Positions 1 through 11,433 of a stretch of 64,000 nucleotides of DNA are shown here, one piece after another. The position numbers and the translations under genes are program-made. How positions within the stretch are numbered: position 1 is the stretch's first letter; the number at the start of each line of letters is the position of its first letter. Source of the stretch: Lepturacanthus savala (Eukaryota; Chordata; Actinopteri; Scombriformes; Trichiuridae); the NCBI GenBank assembly GCA_030544235.1, contig CM060464.1:31815602-31879601 (forward strand), in the 5' to 3' direction. The notes below the pieces were generated by a model. The model worked only from the letters and a program-made list of their open reading frames with translations, was not told where the DNA came from and ran no database searches.

Positions 1-1882
1 ACTAAAATTCATTTACAGAAAATAAATATTGCTTTTGGAGCAAATGTGATTAATTTCCAATCATTTTGATTAATTAATTACAAAACCTGTAATTAATTCA
101 ATTATTTTTAATCAAGTCCCACCCCGACTATTTTATCAATATACTCTCCCTTCTATTGCCACTAATGTTAGTGCTTTCTCCAAATAACATACAACATACA
201 AAGCAACACCTGTAAACCTCAACCAGCACATGCTCACCTATCAATGTGCACCAATTGCACAAAATATGGTGTTGTAATTAGCACAAAGCTAATCAAATTA
301 GCCACAGACCACATGTGAGATTATTTCAGTCTTAAAAATCAAATTATAAATGATTCATTCAATGGAGGCTAAGCCAATAGGTTCATGACGTTATTACATA
401 ACAATGTGTTTCAATTTCCTAACATTTATTGCAAAAAAACAACTATACAAAAGGAAAGCAATTTATTCATTTATTTCAGTGTTGTTCTCACTACTGCTGC
501 CCACTCTAGAAATTTAACTGTGAAACTTTTTATAGATAAACCTAAAAAAATGCAAAAAATCAGTACTATAATGCAGTCTTGCTGTCAGCACAACCAGATG
601 ATAATTATACTACTAAATAAAAAATAAAGACAAACTCATCTTCCCTGGGGACAGTAACTGTTTTGTTGAGATTGGCTTGTTGCTATCTCAGCAGGGTTCA
701 TTGAAGCAGTTATTCATGGAGTTTTACATTATCCTGTCTGCAGATGCAGTTATTTGTTCTCACATTGCACCTTGAACATAATTTCTTGTCGCTGCCTCTG
801 TTCCGTGGCTGCGGGTTCTGTGGCTTGTTCCTGCCAACACTATTGTATGCTGTCAAAAGAAACTTCTGCTCTGCTTTTCTTAGTATTTTTTTCTTAGTAT
901 CTTGGTGTTTACCAACTGTCCACTTAACCATCAGTGACTTGTTTGTTGTCCCTGGCTGACAGATTGCACTTATTTAGACCGTTTTATTCCTGTTTCTGCT
1001 GTGAGTTTTGGAGTTGACACCAGACATAATGTAGCTGTCACCCGTAATCAGCTCCTCCAATCAATCATCCAGTTCACACTAGTAGATTATGTAACCAGCG
1101 AGGCAGCAAACCTAAAGTGTAATCTATCGTCAGTGTTATAGCTCCGTGACTGAGTGATTATCACGCCTTTGCACTTTACCTCGTTATCAGATTTTAGTGT
1201 GTTGCATAAGTGGCGAAGGACCTGTCTGGCCGTCCACAGCGTCTTTCACCCTTTGTCCCGCCAGGTGCATACAGGGATGTCCTCAGCCCCGCCACACTAA
1301 AGAGGATTAAACAGTCAGACCGTGAATGAAGAATCTGCTGAACAAGTGCAGTGTGCAATTTGTTGATGGTCTGTGCATGTGTGTATGTGAAGAAAATGCA
1401 CCTAGACTGGTGACAGTTTTTAAAGGTCCCCACATCATAGAAGTAGTGACGTCACAACTTAATAATAAAAAAAGTGTAAATATGGGTCCTTTTAATATGG
1501 ACGTCTCAGTCAGAAAAGATGTTTAGAGAAGTAGTTTTTCTTTTTGCTGACATGGAATCATCACTTCCTGTTTTTCTCTCATAGCCAAAGGCCACATTTT
1601 CTCAAAACTATAACCACAAACATATATTTACCTCCCCACACGTATGGGAACATATTTTATTAACATTTTCAACTCTCAATACTCACTCACTCTGTAGCTC
1701 CTGATGTGTGTGAGAGGGTAACACAGTATGTGTTCTTCACAAGGAAAATCAACCCTATCTGGAAATAAATACACATTAAATAATATCCGACTAATAATAC
1801 AAAGTACCATCTGTATCAACGGTTGTTTCAGTTATGTAGTTTTCTTCCAAAAAGAAAAATATCTGACTGTTTACACATCCAG
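1..1882. other. Upstream intron of slc36a1-like gene, no exon recognised
   Basis: This AT-rich stretch carries no coding exon that I can recognise. The N-terminal SLC36 exons (about 100 residues including TM1 and TM2) should lie upstream of the first exon seen here, but no open frame in this stretch reads like them, so they are probably to the left of the window. Short open frames near 385-627, 710-959 and 1194-1526 have no recognisable motif and are treated as chance. Confidence 0.5.
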
Positions 1883-1972
1883 GATGGACAGGCCATCGCT
1901 GACATATGGTGAGGCGGTGCAGTACGGGATGGAAAATGTGTCCTGGCTAAGGAGACACTCGCAGTGGGGAAA
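1883..1972 (+). CDS. slc36a1: slc36a1-like amino-acid transporter, first exon in window
   Basis: This is the first of seven coding exons of a proton-coupled amino-acid transporter (PAT/SLC36; 11-TM symporter moving small neutral amino acids with H+ across plasma or lysosomal membrane in known family members). The acceptor is the AG at 1881-1882 and the donor GTAAGT follows 1972. The first base completes a codon from the upstream exon; the exon then reads MDRPSLTYGEAVQYGMENVS and ends in ..SQWG plus two bases. It aligns with the TM2-TM3 linker of SLC36A1 (..YGDTVMYGLE.. in human, from memory). All seven exons splice in phase into 1117 coding bases, 371 residues plus stop, against about 476 for the human protein, so roughly 100 N-terminal residues are off-window. 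The paralogues SLC36A2, A3 and A4 fit less well. Confidence 0.93.
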
Positions 1973-2412
1973 GTAAGTCAAATAATTACCGATATTTTAC
2001 AAAATAGTGTATTTAATTTAGCATGTAGAGATGTTTTGAATAGGTCTGTGTAATTTGAATCTGTTCTTCAGTGTAGGAGTTCAGCTAAACAAAACAGTAA
2101 TGCAGAAACAGAAAGATTTTCTGCAGGCATTTGCCATTGAAAAACGGAAAATATTAAAAGAACAGTTCAACATTTCTTGAGATAGATGAGACGATCAATA
2201 TTGCTTTTATATCTATTAATATGAAAGTACAACAAGCAGCCAGTTAGCTTAGCTTAGCACAAAGATTGTAAACTGGAGGGAAAATATTGCAGCCAGGAAT
2301 TAAAGAATCAGTATTTCCTTTCAGAAACTGTCTATTCATCTTTCGTCGTTCATGAACCTATAAATTTACTGTATAAGCATGAAGTTAAGTTAGTCTGTCT
2401 GACCTTTGTGTC

Positions 2413-2543
<131 letters not shown>

Positions 2544-2628
2544 ACAGACGGTGAACTTGTTTCTCATCATCACCCAGCTCGGATTCTGCTGCGTCTACTT
2601 TGTCTTCCTTAGTGACAATATCAAGCAG
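2544..2628 (+). CDS. slc36a1: slc36a1-like exon, TM3 region
   Basis: This 85-base exon starts directly after the (CT)n tract. The split codon from the previous exon (AA + A) gives Lys, followed by QTVNLFLIITQLGFCCVYF and ending ..SDNIKQ. This hydrophobic block is the highly conserved TQLGFCCVYFVFL transmembrane segment of SLC36A1. CAG/ACAG is chosen over the AG four bases downstream because only the former keeps the frame and matches the family length. The donor CAG|GTCATT departs from the +3 to +5 consensus and looks weak. The junction to the next exon is phase 0. Confidence 0.93.
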
Positions 2629-5005
2629 GTCATTATCACACATACACACGCACAGAGTATATTTAGGTTGTGTTCACACAGGATCAGACATTGCGGCACA
2701 ATGGAAACTATTACAGTTTCAAAAAAACAATGCAGAAGCAATCTTTAGGGTGGAGCTCCATATTGGGGTGATGATACCTTGCAGAAGTTGTGAGCAAGTT
2801 ATTTCTTGTTGTTTTGAAACATATTTATCAGTTAAAAAAAAACAAAAAAAAATCTTTCATTAGGAGATGATTCATCCATCCAGACTCCGGACTACACCTC
2901 TGCCTTGAAGAGCGTTAAAGGAATTTCAGGTTTCACTTCAGAGGAGGATGTGGTGTAGAGCATCATTTCCAGTAAGGCCTGTTCTTGATGTAATATAATG
3001 GCTGTAGGTTAGTTAGCAGTACATACTTGCTACTGTCTGTATAGCTCCCTTACATTTAGAAATCCCAGATGATTATTAGGCGAACTCCAGAGTCTGGTTT
3101 CACAAGCCTTCCATCAGGGTTGAGTCTGTTTATTTGTGCTAACAACTGTGAAAACCACAAGATATTTTTGCTGTTGCTCTCTCTTTTTTCTGGCCTCTTT
3201 AAAATGAGAGGAGAGCCTAACTTTACTTTTAACCTCATCATGTAAGAGAATTGTCCTCCCTACTTTGTCCTCCCTTCCCTCTTGGGTTTAAGTCTGTAGC
3301 TCCAATCAGCTCTATCAGTCTGCTCAGGCTGTTTCAGATTCTTGACGGATGCCTGCTATGTTTTTTATCTGTGCTCCATCTGGTCCTAACTCCTGTAGAC
3401 AAATACCTGCAATGCCTGAACTTGTGTGAATGCAGCCTTATACAGACATTATGCTTGAATAGTCACACTGCTGCTGTAGACAATGCTGCACTAACAGAGC
3501 CTTCATCTTACTGTGCTATGTGACCTTTGACCTGCAAAACTGTGTAACACAGCAGAATAAAATCCATGATGGTCACATGCACCCAATAAATGTAAGAGAT
3601 TGGGCACAAATGCTAGCATATGAATCACATTCTTTAGATTTTTTTATATACCTATGGCCTTACCTCAGTGAGGATGATCACATGAAAACTGCTTTAGTTT
3701 ATTTTATAGTATTGTGTTCAGTAGAGCAGGTCTGACTTGTACAAAGTGGGCAGATATTTTCTAAAATTAAAACTAAACAATATCAGTATTGCCACATTTC
3801 TGTTGTTGCTGTTTTAAATTTGAGGAGGCGCATATTATATGTAATTAGAAATTCTAATTCAACAAAATGCCATAAAACACATTGATAATAACATTTCATT
3901 TGTAATCAAACAGGATATATTTGTAAAGTTTTTACCACTTTTGTACCCTCCCTATCATCCACAGGATCCACAGAAATCTTAGTTTTATCTTGCTGTGACC
4001 TTTGACCTGTGACAGATTTATCACCTTCTGACTCCCTTTTTCATGGTTGGGGATTTTTCTTTAAACCTCTGACCTGTGATTTTAAGATTTGTATCTGTAT
4101 TTTAAACCATGGTTCAATCTGAGTACAGATATGTATGTATGTCTTTATAACCCAGGTTAAATAATGGCTATAGGAAACATATAGTCCTGGATAGACTGTG
4201 TTTGTGTAGTACAGGTTCTTACCACTAGATGGTGACGTCTGTCTGCTGGGATGTTGACCTCCTCTGTCAATACTGAGCATGTATCAAGCAAATAATCAAA
4301 CTTTTCTGAGAGTTTGTGATCATTAGATCTTATTGATCTAATGATCTCTAGAACCGATTAGTTGAATGATCTTTAAGTAAGACAAGTAGACATTCTAAGA
4401 CAAGTAGAATGACAGTTTAAATGAATGAATGACTGTTTTGACTTTTTATGTCATTTTTTTCTCCAGTAAGTAAATCGAACATTTGAGTTAAAAAAGTACA
4501 AGTTTTGAAAAATCATAGGAAGTGAGGTTTTAATTACTTTTTGATTATAAGACGGAAGGTTGCAACTTTCACACATTTTCCTTACCTGATACTTGAAAAG
4601 CTAAGAATCAGTTAGTCATTAACCAAAAATAAAATGTAATAATATATACTATAAAATGCACATGTTTTCTCAGTTTTAATTTTATGAAATCATTGTTCCT
4701 TGGCAGCACATTAGTTGTGTTTCATTCAGGCCATGAATCACTAATAAAACAATACGGTTCTTCCTTAAAAGGTGACTGTTGGATGCTGAAGTTTTAGGAA
4801 GTACAACAGTGGCAATGTACTGGAGTTCCATGTGAGAACAGCGTCAATATTTACATTTTACATTGTCTTAACATGATTTAAGGCTTAATTATCCATTTTC
4901 TTACCTGTTCCCACCCACCATGAAACTCTTGAACTGAAGCAGTTTCATTCTGGTGTAATCTGCCTTTTCTCTAACTGCTCTCCTCCTCCGCCTGTTCCTT
5001 TGCAG
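2629..5005 (+). other. Intron of slc36a1-like gene
   Basis: No coding exon is recognisable here. The stretch is AT-rich with scattered short homopolymers, and a perfect 12-base hairpin is annotated separately at 4318. The 90-residue open frame at 3251-3523 has no family resemblance and no splice support. Confidence 0.6.
4318..4346. repeat. Perfect 12-bp inverted repeat, 5-nt loop
   Basis: GATCATTAGATC at 4318-4329 and its exact reverse complement at 4335-4346 flank TTATT. It lies in an slc36a1 intron. No transposon ends are visible around it, so it may be a chance palindrome or a MITE relic. Confidence 0.8.
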
Positions 5006-5233
5006 GTGGTTGAAGCAGCCAATGCCACCACCTCCAACTGCCAGATCAACTCTACCAACCAGACGCAGGTGTTGGTGCCCAGCTTCGACTCCCGTCTCTA
5101 TATGCTCTGCTTCCTCCCTGCCTTCATCCTGCTGGTTTTCACCCCCAACCTGAAGTTCCTGGCTCCTCTCTCTCTGATGGCCAACCTGATGATGTCTGCC
5201 AGCTTGGTCCTCATCTACTTCTACTCGCTCACG
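5006..5233 (+). CDS. slc36a1: slc36a1-like exon, glycosylated loop and next TM segments
   Basis: This 76-codon exon follows TTTGCAG and ends before GTAAAC, phase 0 at both ends. It begins VVEAANATTSNCQINSTNQT, an extracellular loop with three N-x-S/T sequons (NAT, NST, NQT) and one cysteine. Human SLC36A1 is known for N-glycosylation and a disulfide-bonded cysteine in this loop, and the second candidate cysteine is in the exon at 11267 (LPNCW). Next come DSRLYMLCFLP and a hydrophobic segment, then NLKFLAPLSLMANLMMSASL and ..IYFYSLT, two membrane spans. The sequon- and cysteine-bearing loop favours SLC36A1 over SLC36A4. Confidence 0.95.
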
Positions 5234-6225
5234 GTAAACACCAGAATTATTTTGACTGACTTCAGTACTGCTGCTTCCATACTTTTATTACATGAAAACA
5301 AGACATCCATTTTCTAGCAGAATGTTAGAAATCAGATTTTTTTTTCCTGCAGAGTTGTATAGTGAGTTTCAGCTCATTGTTTTCAGTCCAGCTGCAACTT
5401 TACTGTTGAGGTTTCCTCTCAGTGTTTTCATGTTGCCCTCTTCAGCCACAGCAGGCAGCTGTAAAAACTCAAAGCACACACTCAGCACAAACAGCAAACA
5501 CACATACAGTCAGTTGCAGACTAGCTGGTGAACATGGTGCAGCATTTACAGCTAAAGAGCAGATATTTCCCTCAGGAGCTGCTAGAGAGTAGAAACGGAG
5601 TGAACAGAGAGAATATTGGATTTACATTGACCGGGAGGATGGAAACAGACTCGGAGTGAATGATAATGTTGCTCTGTGTTCGCTGAATGTAGAAATAAAC
5701 AAAGTAACATATGAGCCACAATTGCCTTTTCAACTGATCCTGTGATACAAATTGTTCTCAGATTTGTCTGATGAAAATAACTGATGTAGATGCAGATGAA
5801 AAACTGAATTTTATGCATCTTTAGTCAATATAAACCATAAAGGATGACGAATACAACCATGAGGAACCCCTGTAAATGACCCTGTCCTTCAACATATCAG
5901 TTTAAATGATAATGATATGTAATTGTTTCTGCTGCTCCCAATTAGACAAACAAAAAAAAATTAAATGCTGATTTTAAGATAAAATCCTGGGGTTCTTTGT
6001 CTGTTGCACAATATTATTTTAAGGATTTTGTATTTCCCAATCCAAAACAAGACAGCACTGTTTGTTTTGTTTAATGCAAGAAATAATAAAAACGAAGACG
6101 AAATGGTTATTTATGATAATATAAAATGATGGACGTTAATGTTATAATCATCTAATATGTCTAACAATTTTTAATTTGGTATAAGCACCTGTCCAGCCAG
6201 TTATTTTGAGATAAATATTAATCTG

Positions 6226-6451
6226 TCAGGGGTTAGCGTTGTTGCCTCACAGCAAGAAGGTTGGGTTAAGGTAAAAAATTAAGGTAAAATAGGTAAAATT
6301 GCCCATAGGTGTGAGTGAATGGTGTGTGTGCCCTAGGCTGGCGACCATCTGGGGTGTATCCCTGCCTATCGCCTGTATTGCGCTGGGATTGGCTCCAGCA
6401 GACCCTGTGACCCTATTGAGGAATAAGCAGGTATAGAAAATGACTGACTGA
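6226..6451 (+). mobile_element. tRNA-like-head SINE copy (decayed)
   Basis: The copy has the family head (GGGGTTAGCGTTGTTGCCTC, CAGCAAGAAGGTT), a damaged centre with an insertion of short TAAGGTAAAA repeats, and the family tail (TGGCGACCATCTGGGGTGTA, GGATTGGCTCCAGCAGACC, GAGGAATAAGCAGGTATAG), ending in TGACTGACTG. Related copies in this window lie at 8058, 44193, 47815, 56370, 56785 (opposite strand) and 58496. Confidence 0.75.
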
Positions 6452-8041
6452 TCTCACAGATCATACATGTTAGAAACTTTACATGATCAGAGGTTGCTTT
6501 CTCCAGTAGATATCCAGTAAACCCGTTCCTTTTATGTGATAAGGAAACAATGGGGTCACTACTGACATACATAATAATCTGCTAATTTGACTGCATGTAA
6601 ACTGTGTGACTCATAAGATCTGTCTTTAAACAGGAGAAGAGATCAAAGGTCAGCATGAATGCATTTGTGACAGATTTATCAAGATTTGGCTCCCTGAGCA
6701 ATAACTAAAAGCTACAAATGATACCTTCAAGTGTGTTTTGATTTATTAGGTAGATACTTGATTATAATTTTCTATTTATCTACAATACTGTAATGTGATA
6801 TTTTCTTTATTATGCATCACAGCCAGCCACCTTAACTCTCACTTTTCTTCCCATGTTCCAGTCTGTCTATGTTTCCACTCTGCTGATTGGGTCCTGGGGT
6901 TGTTATGGATAACAGGACGACTGGTAGTGACAGAGTCTCCAGATTACCTGTTTTCCGGCTGTGTGGAGGTTTTCGTCATGCAGCCTCTGCCCTTTATAGA
7001 TATGTCGCTGCCATGTTCCCTGAGAAACAGCCTTGCCTTGAAAAAAGCAATTTCTTGCATCAGGAAACCTTCCAAAGATTCGACACTGAGATACATGTGG
7101 GTGCCAGTAAAGTGGCTCTGTGAGCTGATGAATCACCTGAGCTCAGTCTCTAAACGCTCCACTCAACTAGAGACTGAGGAAAATCTCCCAGCTTTCATCA
7201 TTTAAACTGGGTGGAATCAATTGGACAGTTAAAAAAAGCAGTCTTTAGGGCTTTTTTTCTTGAGTTAAACATTTTAAACAAAGTCGTTTTAATTTCTTAG
7301 TTGCGCCAAAGGTGTGGAATGAACACACATTCAATTAAAAATTAAAAAATATTATATGGCTTAGTTTCGAAATATGTCTGTGCATTTCTCTGTGGACTGC
7401 TCGTCATGAAATACGGACAGTATTTTTATAGCACTTAGACCTTCTTATAAACATGAAATTATTAAAATCTCCCCCTCCAAGCTATGGGACCTTCCTGACT
7501 GTATAATTACACTAAAACCACAAAGTGAAGCCATTAAACCCCTCATCCAAGCACCACGTGGACATTTCAGTTCTCTGTGGTGATAATAAAGTTGGATGAA
7601 ACATACTCACATAAAGTCATTTCATGTGTATTTTTCCTCATAAACACAAAAACACAGTTGGTCTTTTTGATGCTTCACCAGCTGTCTTTTTTAAATCGCT
7701 CATTATCTGTCATGTAAGGTTAATTTTGAAATCATGATCATTTGGTATTATGCCATTAATTAGATTTTTCTCAAACAGACTAAGATATTTTCCACAACCA
7801 CAGGATATGTCTGTCCACATGGTTGTTTAAAAAATGAGAAGCTACTCTTTGCATCAGTTGGGGTTAAATAACTTATTGCCACATGAAAGATAATTACCCA
7901 TGTAGAAATTACCCAATAGCAGACTCTGTTTACTAAGTTAAATCCGGTTGATGGCTTTTTTTTGGCCAGGAATTGTATAATTAGGTGTACGTTGTCCACC
8001 GCACAGAAAATCAGCCAGTCAGAGGTTACTAAATATTGTAA

Positions 8042-8334
8042 TAACTGAATAAAGATGGGGCCACATGGTGGAACAGGGGTTAGCGCTGTTCTCCCCGTGT
8101 CTGTTTGGGTTTTCCCCGGGTTCTCCGGCTTCCTCCCACAGTCCAACAACATGCTGAGGTTAATTGGAGACTCTAAATTGCCCGTAGGAGTGAATGGTGT
8201 GTGTGCCCCATGGTTGGCTGGCGACCGTCTGGGGTGTTTCCCTGCCTCTCGCCGTAATGTGGTGGGATTGGCTCCTGCGACCCTAATGAGGAATAAGCAG
8301 GTATAGAAGATAAATGACTAACTGAATAAAGATG
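8042..8334 (+). mobile_element. SINE-like retroposon with 16-bp target-site duplication
   Basis: The body at 8058-8318 is flanked by a perfect 16-base direct repeat, TAACTGAATAAAGATG, at 8042-8057 and 8319-8334. This is the signature of target-primed retroposition. The head is GGTTAGCGCTGTT; most of the tRNA-like box B region is deleted. The tail is GGATTGGCTCCTGCGACC then GAATAAGCAGGTATAG. The copy sits only about 28 bases upstream of the acceptor of the exon at 8363, inside the splice-acceptor region. Confidence 0.85.
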
Positions 8335-8362
8335 ATGCTTATTTCTCCCATCTTCTTTTCAG

Positions 8363-8461
8363 AACATCAAATACCCCATCGACCTCCCCAGTGTGGGCAG
8401 AGCTAAAGACTACCCTCTCTTCTTCGGAACGGCCATCTTTGCCTTCGAGGGAATCGGAGTG
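8363..8461 (+). CDS. slc36a1: slc36a1-like exon, FFGTAIFAFEGIG block
   Basis: This is a short 33-codon exon, phase 0 at both ends, between TTTTCAG and GTACGT. It reads NIKYPIDLPSVGRAKDYPLF and then FGTAIFAFEGIGV, the most recognisable SLC36 signature (PLFFGTAIFxFEGIG) at the start of a transmembrane helix. The following exon continues VLPLENKM, as in human SLC36A1. Confidence 0.95.
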
Positions 8462-8601
8462 GTACGTGACAGACTGATGAGAATGGATGAGTAAATTTGG
8501 CACAGATTAACATATCAGACCACTTACACCTGCTTTCAACATGCAGTCTGTGTCTTTAAATATTGTCTGGGCTTCCTGGCTGGTTAGGGCTGCAACAATT
8601 A

Positions 8602-9430
8602 CCGTATTTTCACGACCAAAAGGCGCACCGTACTAAAAGGCGCAGTCTCAGTTACGTGTGCCATTACTGTATTTAACACACACATAAGGATAATAGGGCA
8701 CCTGATAATAGGGCGTGGGTTTTATATACATATCCTCTACTATGTACGTCCGCCTTACAACAGCACACACACAAGCAGAAAAGTGTGCGTATATAAAAAT
8801 AGATCGGGAGCAAAACTGAGTTTGGTTGTGCTTTAAGTATTAGTTACAACAATACTAAGCACCAAGACAGACCTCCTTGGAAATGTTCGATTTTCATTTC
8901 CTCCACTAGCGTTACTGCCTTTAGCCCAATAGTGACCGTCGAAACGCTCCTCCCACTCATTCTTTGCTAGATGATCCACTGCTCGAGTCTTTCCTCCAAC
9001 TCTGGCCACCTCACTTTATTTCCGCGGAAACTCAGTTGCGTCTTCTTCACCTGTCGCAGCTCGTTTTCCAGCTTCCTCCACTTACGAACCATCGACTCAT
9101 TCATTTTTAAATTTTCTCGATTCCTATGTTCCTCCGCGTAGCGGATCGCCTTTAGTTTAAACTGAGCTTCATAAGAGTGTCTCTTTGCCGTTTTCAGGGT
9201 TGTTAAAACAGCAATGTTCTGCATAAAGCACATACCTGTTCTTTTATACACAATCCATGCCCACACTTCCCCCTTAACGTTTTCATGTTCTCTACTAAGT
9301 CTGCCTCATGGTTCTCTAATACGTACGCCTTATAATAACACACATAGGGTGCACTGCACGATAGGGCGCATCGCTCATTTTGAAGAAAATCTAAGACGTT
9401 TATATGCGCCTTATAGTCGTGAAAATACGG
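8602..9430 (-). mobile_element. Internally deleted pogo-type Tc1/mariner element, TA target site
   Basis: The 829-base element is bounded by TA dinucleotides (8600-8601 and 9431-9432). Its near-perfect inverted ends start CCGTATTTTCACGAC and continue with GGCGCA. The ends plus the TA duplication place it in Tc1/mariner, and the internal - strand frame places it near pogo. The catalytic DDE domain is absent, so it is a non-autonomous deletion derivative. It inserted into the older MITE that surrounds it, inside an slc36a1 intron. Confidence 0.85.
8967..9266 (-). pseudogene. pogo transposase N-terminal DNA-binding fragment
   Basis: This 99-residue - strand frame contains KRHSYEAQFKLKAIRYAEEH, then MNESMVRKWRKLENELRQVK, then FRGNKVRWPELEERLEQWI. 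That is the Brinker/CENPB-like helix-turn-helix pair typical of pogo transposases. Residues between the first helix and NESMVRKW are altered or deleted relative to what I expect for the family. No catalytic domain follows. It is a relic, not a host gene. Confidence 0.8.
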
Positions 9431-9773
9431 TAGTCGATAAATTAATTAGTTGCCAACTATTACATTAATCATCAACTATTTTGATAATTGATTAATGGAT
9501 TGGAGTAATTTTTAGAAAATGTCCAAATTTGTTCCATCTTCTCAAATCTGTTTTGTTTTTCTGGTTTCTTTGGTCTTTGTTTGGGTTGTCGACTGTTGGT
9601 CTGGAAAAAAAAAGACATGTTAGGTTCAATCTTCAGCTTTGTAAAACAGTGATTTGACCTTTTACATTTGACCTTTTACTTTTACCATTTTATGAACCAA
9701 ACAACTAATCAATTAATCGTTTCAATAATCAATAGATTAATTGACTATCAAAATATTTTTTATTGCAGTACTA

Positions 9774-11120
9774 CAGCTAGTCTTAACAAAAATGTATGTT
9801 GAATGCTGTTCTGCAAGATTTTTTAATTTTTTGTATTTTTTAAATATATAGTATTAGGGTTGCAAAGGGGCACACAATTTCCGGTAATTTTCAGAAACAC
9901 GAGAAGAGTTAGCTCCAAAATTTTGGAAATATTTAACATTTACCACCTAACATACCAGCTAGTTAGCTACTGTATGAATACAGTTTTTGAATATTTGCAA
10001 GTTAAACATTAAAACTTACTTCACCAGACTATGAGATAATAACAGATTATGAGACTAACTGTATGTGCACTGTATTTGCTTTGTCAATCACACCGTTTGG
10101 GAGTTGTTAGTGTATTTGCTGAGTTTAATGAGGGAAACCAAAAATACCATTTGTGTAGTAGTAGCTGAGCTGTGACTATGGGAATTGTGACGATGGGCAA
10201 ATTTAAAAATATTTTGAACTATCCCTTTAAATGTGGTTGTTTTAGCCAAGACTAGTCCTGAACCAAGATTATGCTGCAATACACATGTATTTTCCCCAAC
10301 TATATATAAGTTTTCCTGTTAAGGGCTAACCTTCAATTGTGTAAATTTTGGATTTATTATATTTATTTATTATCAGGATATCTAATTAGTGAAAGTTCAT
10401 CTAAAATAACAAAACATTTGAATGAATTCATACTGTGTCATTTGTGTTATTTTCACTATGTTCATATTACTTAGGTCAGTGTGAGACTTGATTCTTTGAT
10501 GTTTAGGAATTTTCTCATAAAGTGCTTAAATTTTAAAACTGCAGTAAACGTTTACGTTTTCTGTAAATCACCCATGGTATTTGGCATATTTTCAGGGCTA
10601 TAAAACTTTAGCTGAAATATTTGCAGGAGTTTTCTTCGACAATTGGAGAAAAATGCTTTTTTTGTGTCCGATAACACAGGCTTCACATTGAATTACTTTT
10701 AAAGCTTTTAAAACAAGTTTCAATTTAAAGCAGTTTTGTTGTGTGTAGATCAGATTTTTGAAATTAAGGAAAAACTCGTTGAGGTTTTCTATTCTCTGTT
10801 GCTTTGTTTTACAGTCATGTTCTTCTTTAACGGTGCAGTGAGCAGGTTTCTCTGCAGAGGCTGTGAGAAGTCAATTTTTCATTGGTATTCAATTAACAAC
10901 GGGAAACATTAAACTTTTCAATATGGCAAGTGCAATGTAAGAGAGCTGAAATGCTGAATTGCTGAAATGTCAACACAAGTTAGCCTTCATTAACATGACA
11001 ATAAGACGAAATGAAGACATCACAGCCTGAGAGGAAGTGACATTTGAAGACAGAAAAACTTGACATTATTGAGACCTTTTCTTCTTGCATTACTTTGCCT
11101 CTGAATATTGCTCAGATGTT
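9774..11120 (+). other. Intron of slc36a1-like gene
   Basis: AT-rich intronic DNA. A short block from about 9855 (GGGTTGCAAAGGGGC then TTTCCGGTAATTTTCAG) resembles a common dispersed fish repeat, but its ends are not clear. No coding exon is recognised. Confidence 0.5.
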
Positions 11121-11122
11121 AA

Positions 11123-11193
<71 letters not shown>

Positions 11194-11260
11194 GGGGTGT
11201 GGGGGGGTGTGGGGGGGTGTGGGTGTGTGTGTGGGTGTGTGGGTGTGTGTGTGGGTGGCT
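11121..11260 (+). repeat. (GT)n microsatellite followed by G7-TGT and GTGGGT repeats
   Basis: About 33 GT units (to 11190) are followed by three GGGGGGGTGT repeats (11191-11220) and then GGGTGTGT/GTGGGT units to 11260. It ends six bases before the exon at 11267. The acceptor is therefore preceded by GT- and G-rich sequence instead of a polypyrimidine tract. UG-repeat RNA is a known TDP-43 and CELF binding sequence. Confidence 0.97.
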
Positions 11261-11266
11261 CGGCAG

Positions 11267-11433
11267 GTTCTTCCCCTGGAGAACAAGATGCAGAGGCCTC
11301 AGAGTTTCAACATGGTTCTGTGTGTGGGAATGGGCATCGTGACCTTCCTCTACATCAGCCTGGCTACCATCGGCTACATGTGCTTCGGTGACCACATCGG
11401 AGGAAGCATCACACTCAACCTACCCAACTGCTG
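11267..11433 (+). CDS. slc36a1: slc36a1-like exon with SITLNLPNCW motif
   Basis: The exon follows GGCTCGGCAG and precedes GTAAAA. It starts VLPLENKMQRPQSFNMVLCV, continues GMGIVTFLYISLATIGYMCF (a membrane span) and ends GSITLNLPNC plus two bases of a Trp codon. The Cys in LPNCW corresponds to the second cysteine of the extracellular disulfide known in human SLC36A1. Entry is phase 0 and exit phase 2, so skipping this 167-base exon would shift the frame. The acceptor context is unusual (see the GT/G-rich repeat at 11121). Confidence 0.94.

Larger units (their letters stand above)
5234..8362 (+). other. Intron of slc36a1-like gene
   Basis: This 3.1-kb intron holds two copies of the dispersed SINE family (6226-6451 and 8058-8318), annotated separately. 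Nothing else recognisable was found. The 136-residue open frame at 6795-7205 lacks any domain I know and no splice consensus supports it as coding. Confidence 0.6.
8585..9773. mobile_element. hAT-type MITE split by a pogo insertion
   Basis: TAGGGCTGCAAC at 8585 and ATTGCAGTACTA ending at 9773 are the degraded ends of the AT-rich TAGGGCTGCAAC family. The better-preserved copy is at 12322-12531. The body consists of ATTAATCG/CGATTAAT palindromic stretches (9431-9772). The element is interrupted after 8601 by the pogo remnant 8602-9430. No convincing 8-base target duplication remains. Confidence 0.6.

Noticed and set aside
6795..7205. 136-codon open frame as a host gene
   Set aside because: No domain, no splice consensus and overlapping open frames on both strands; lies in an slc36a1 intron.
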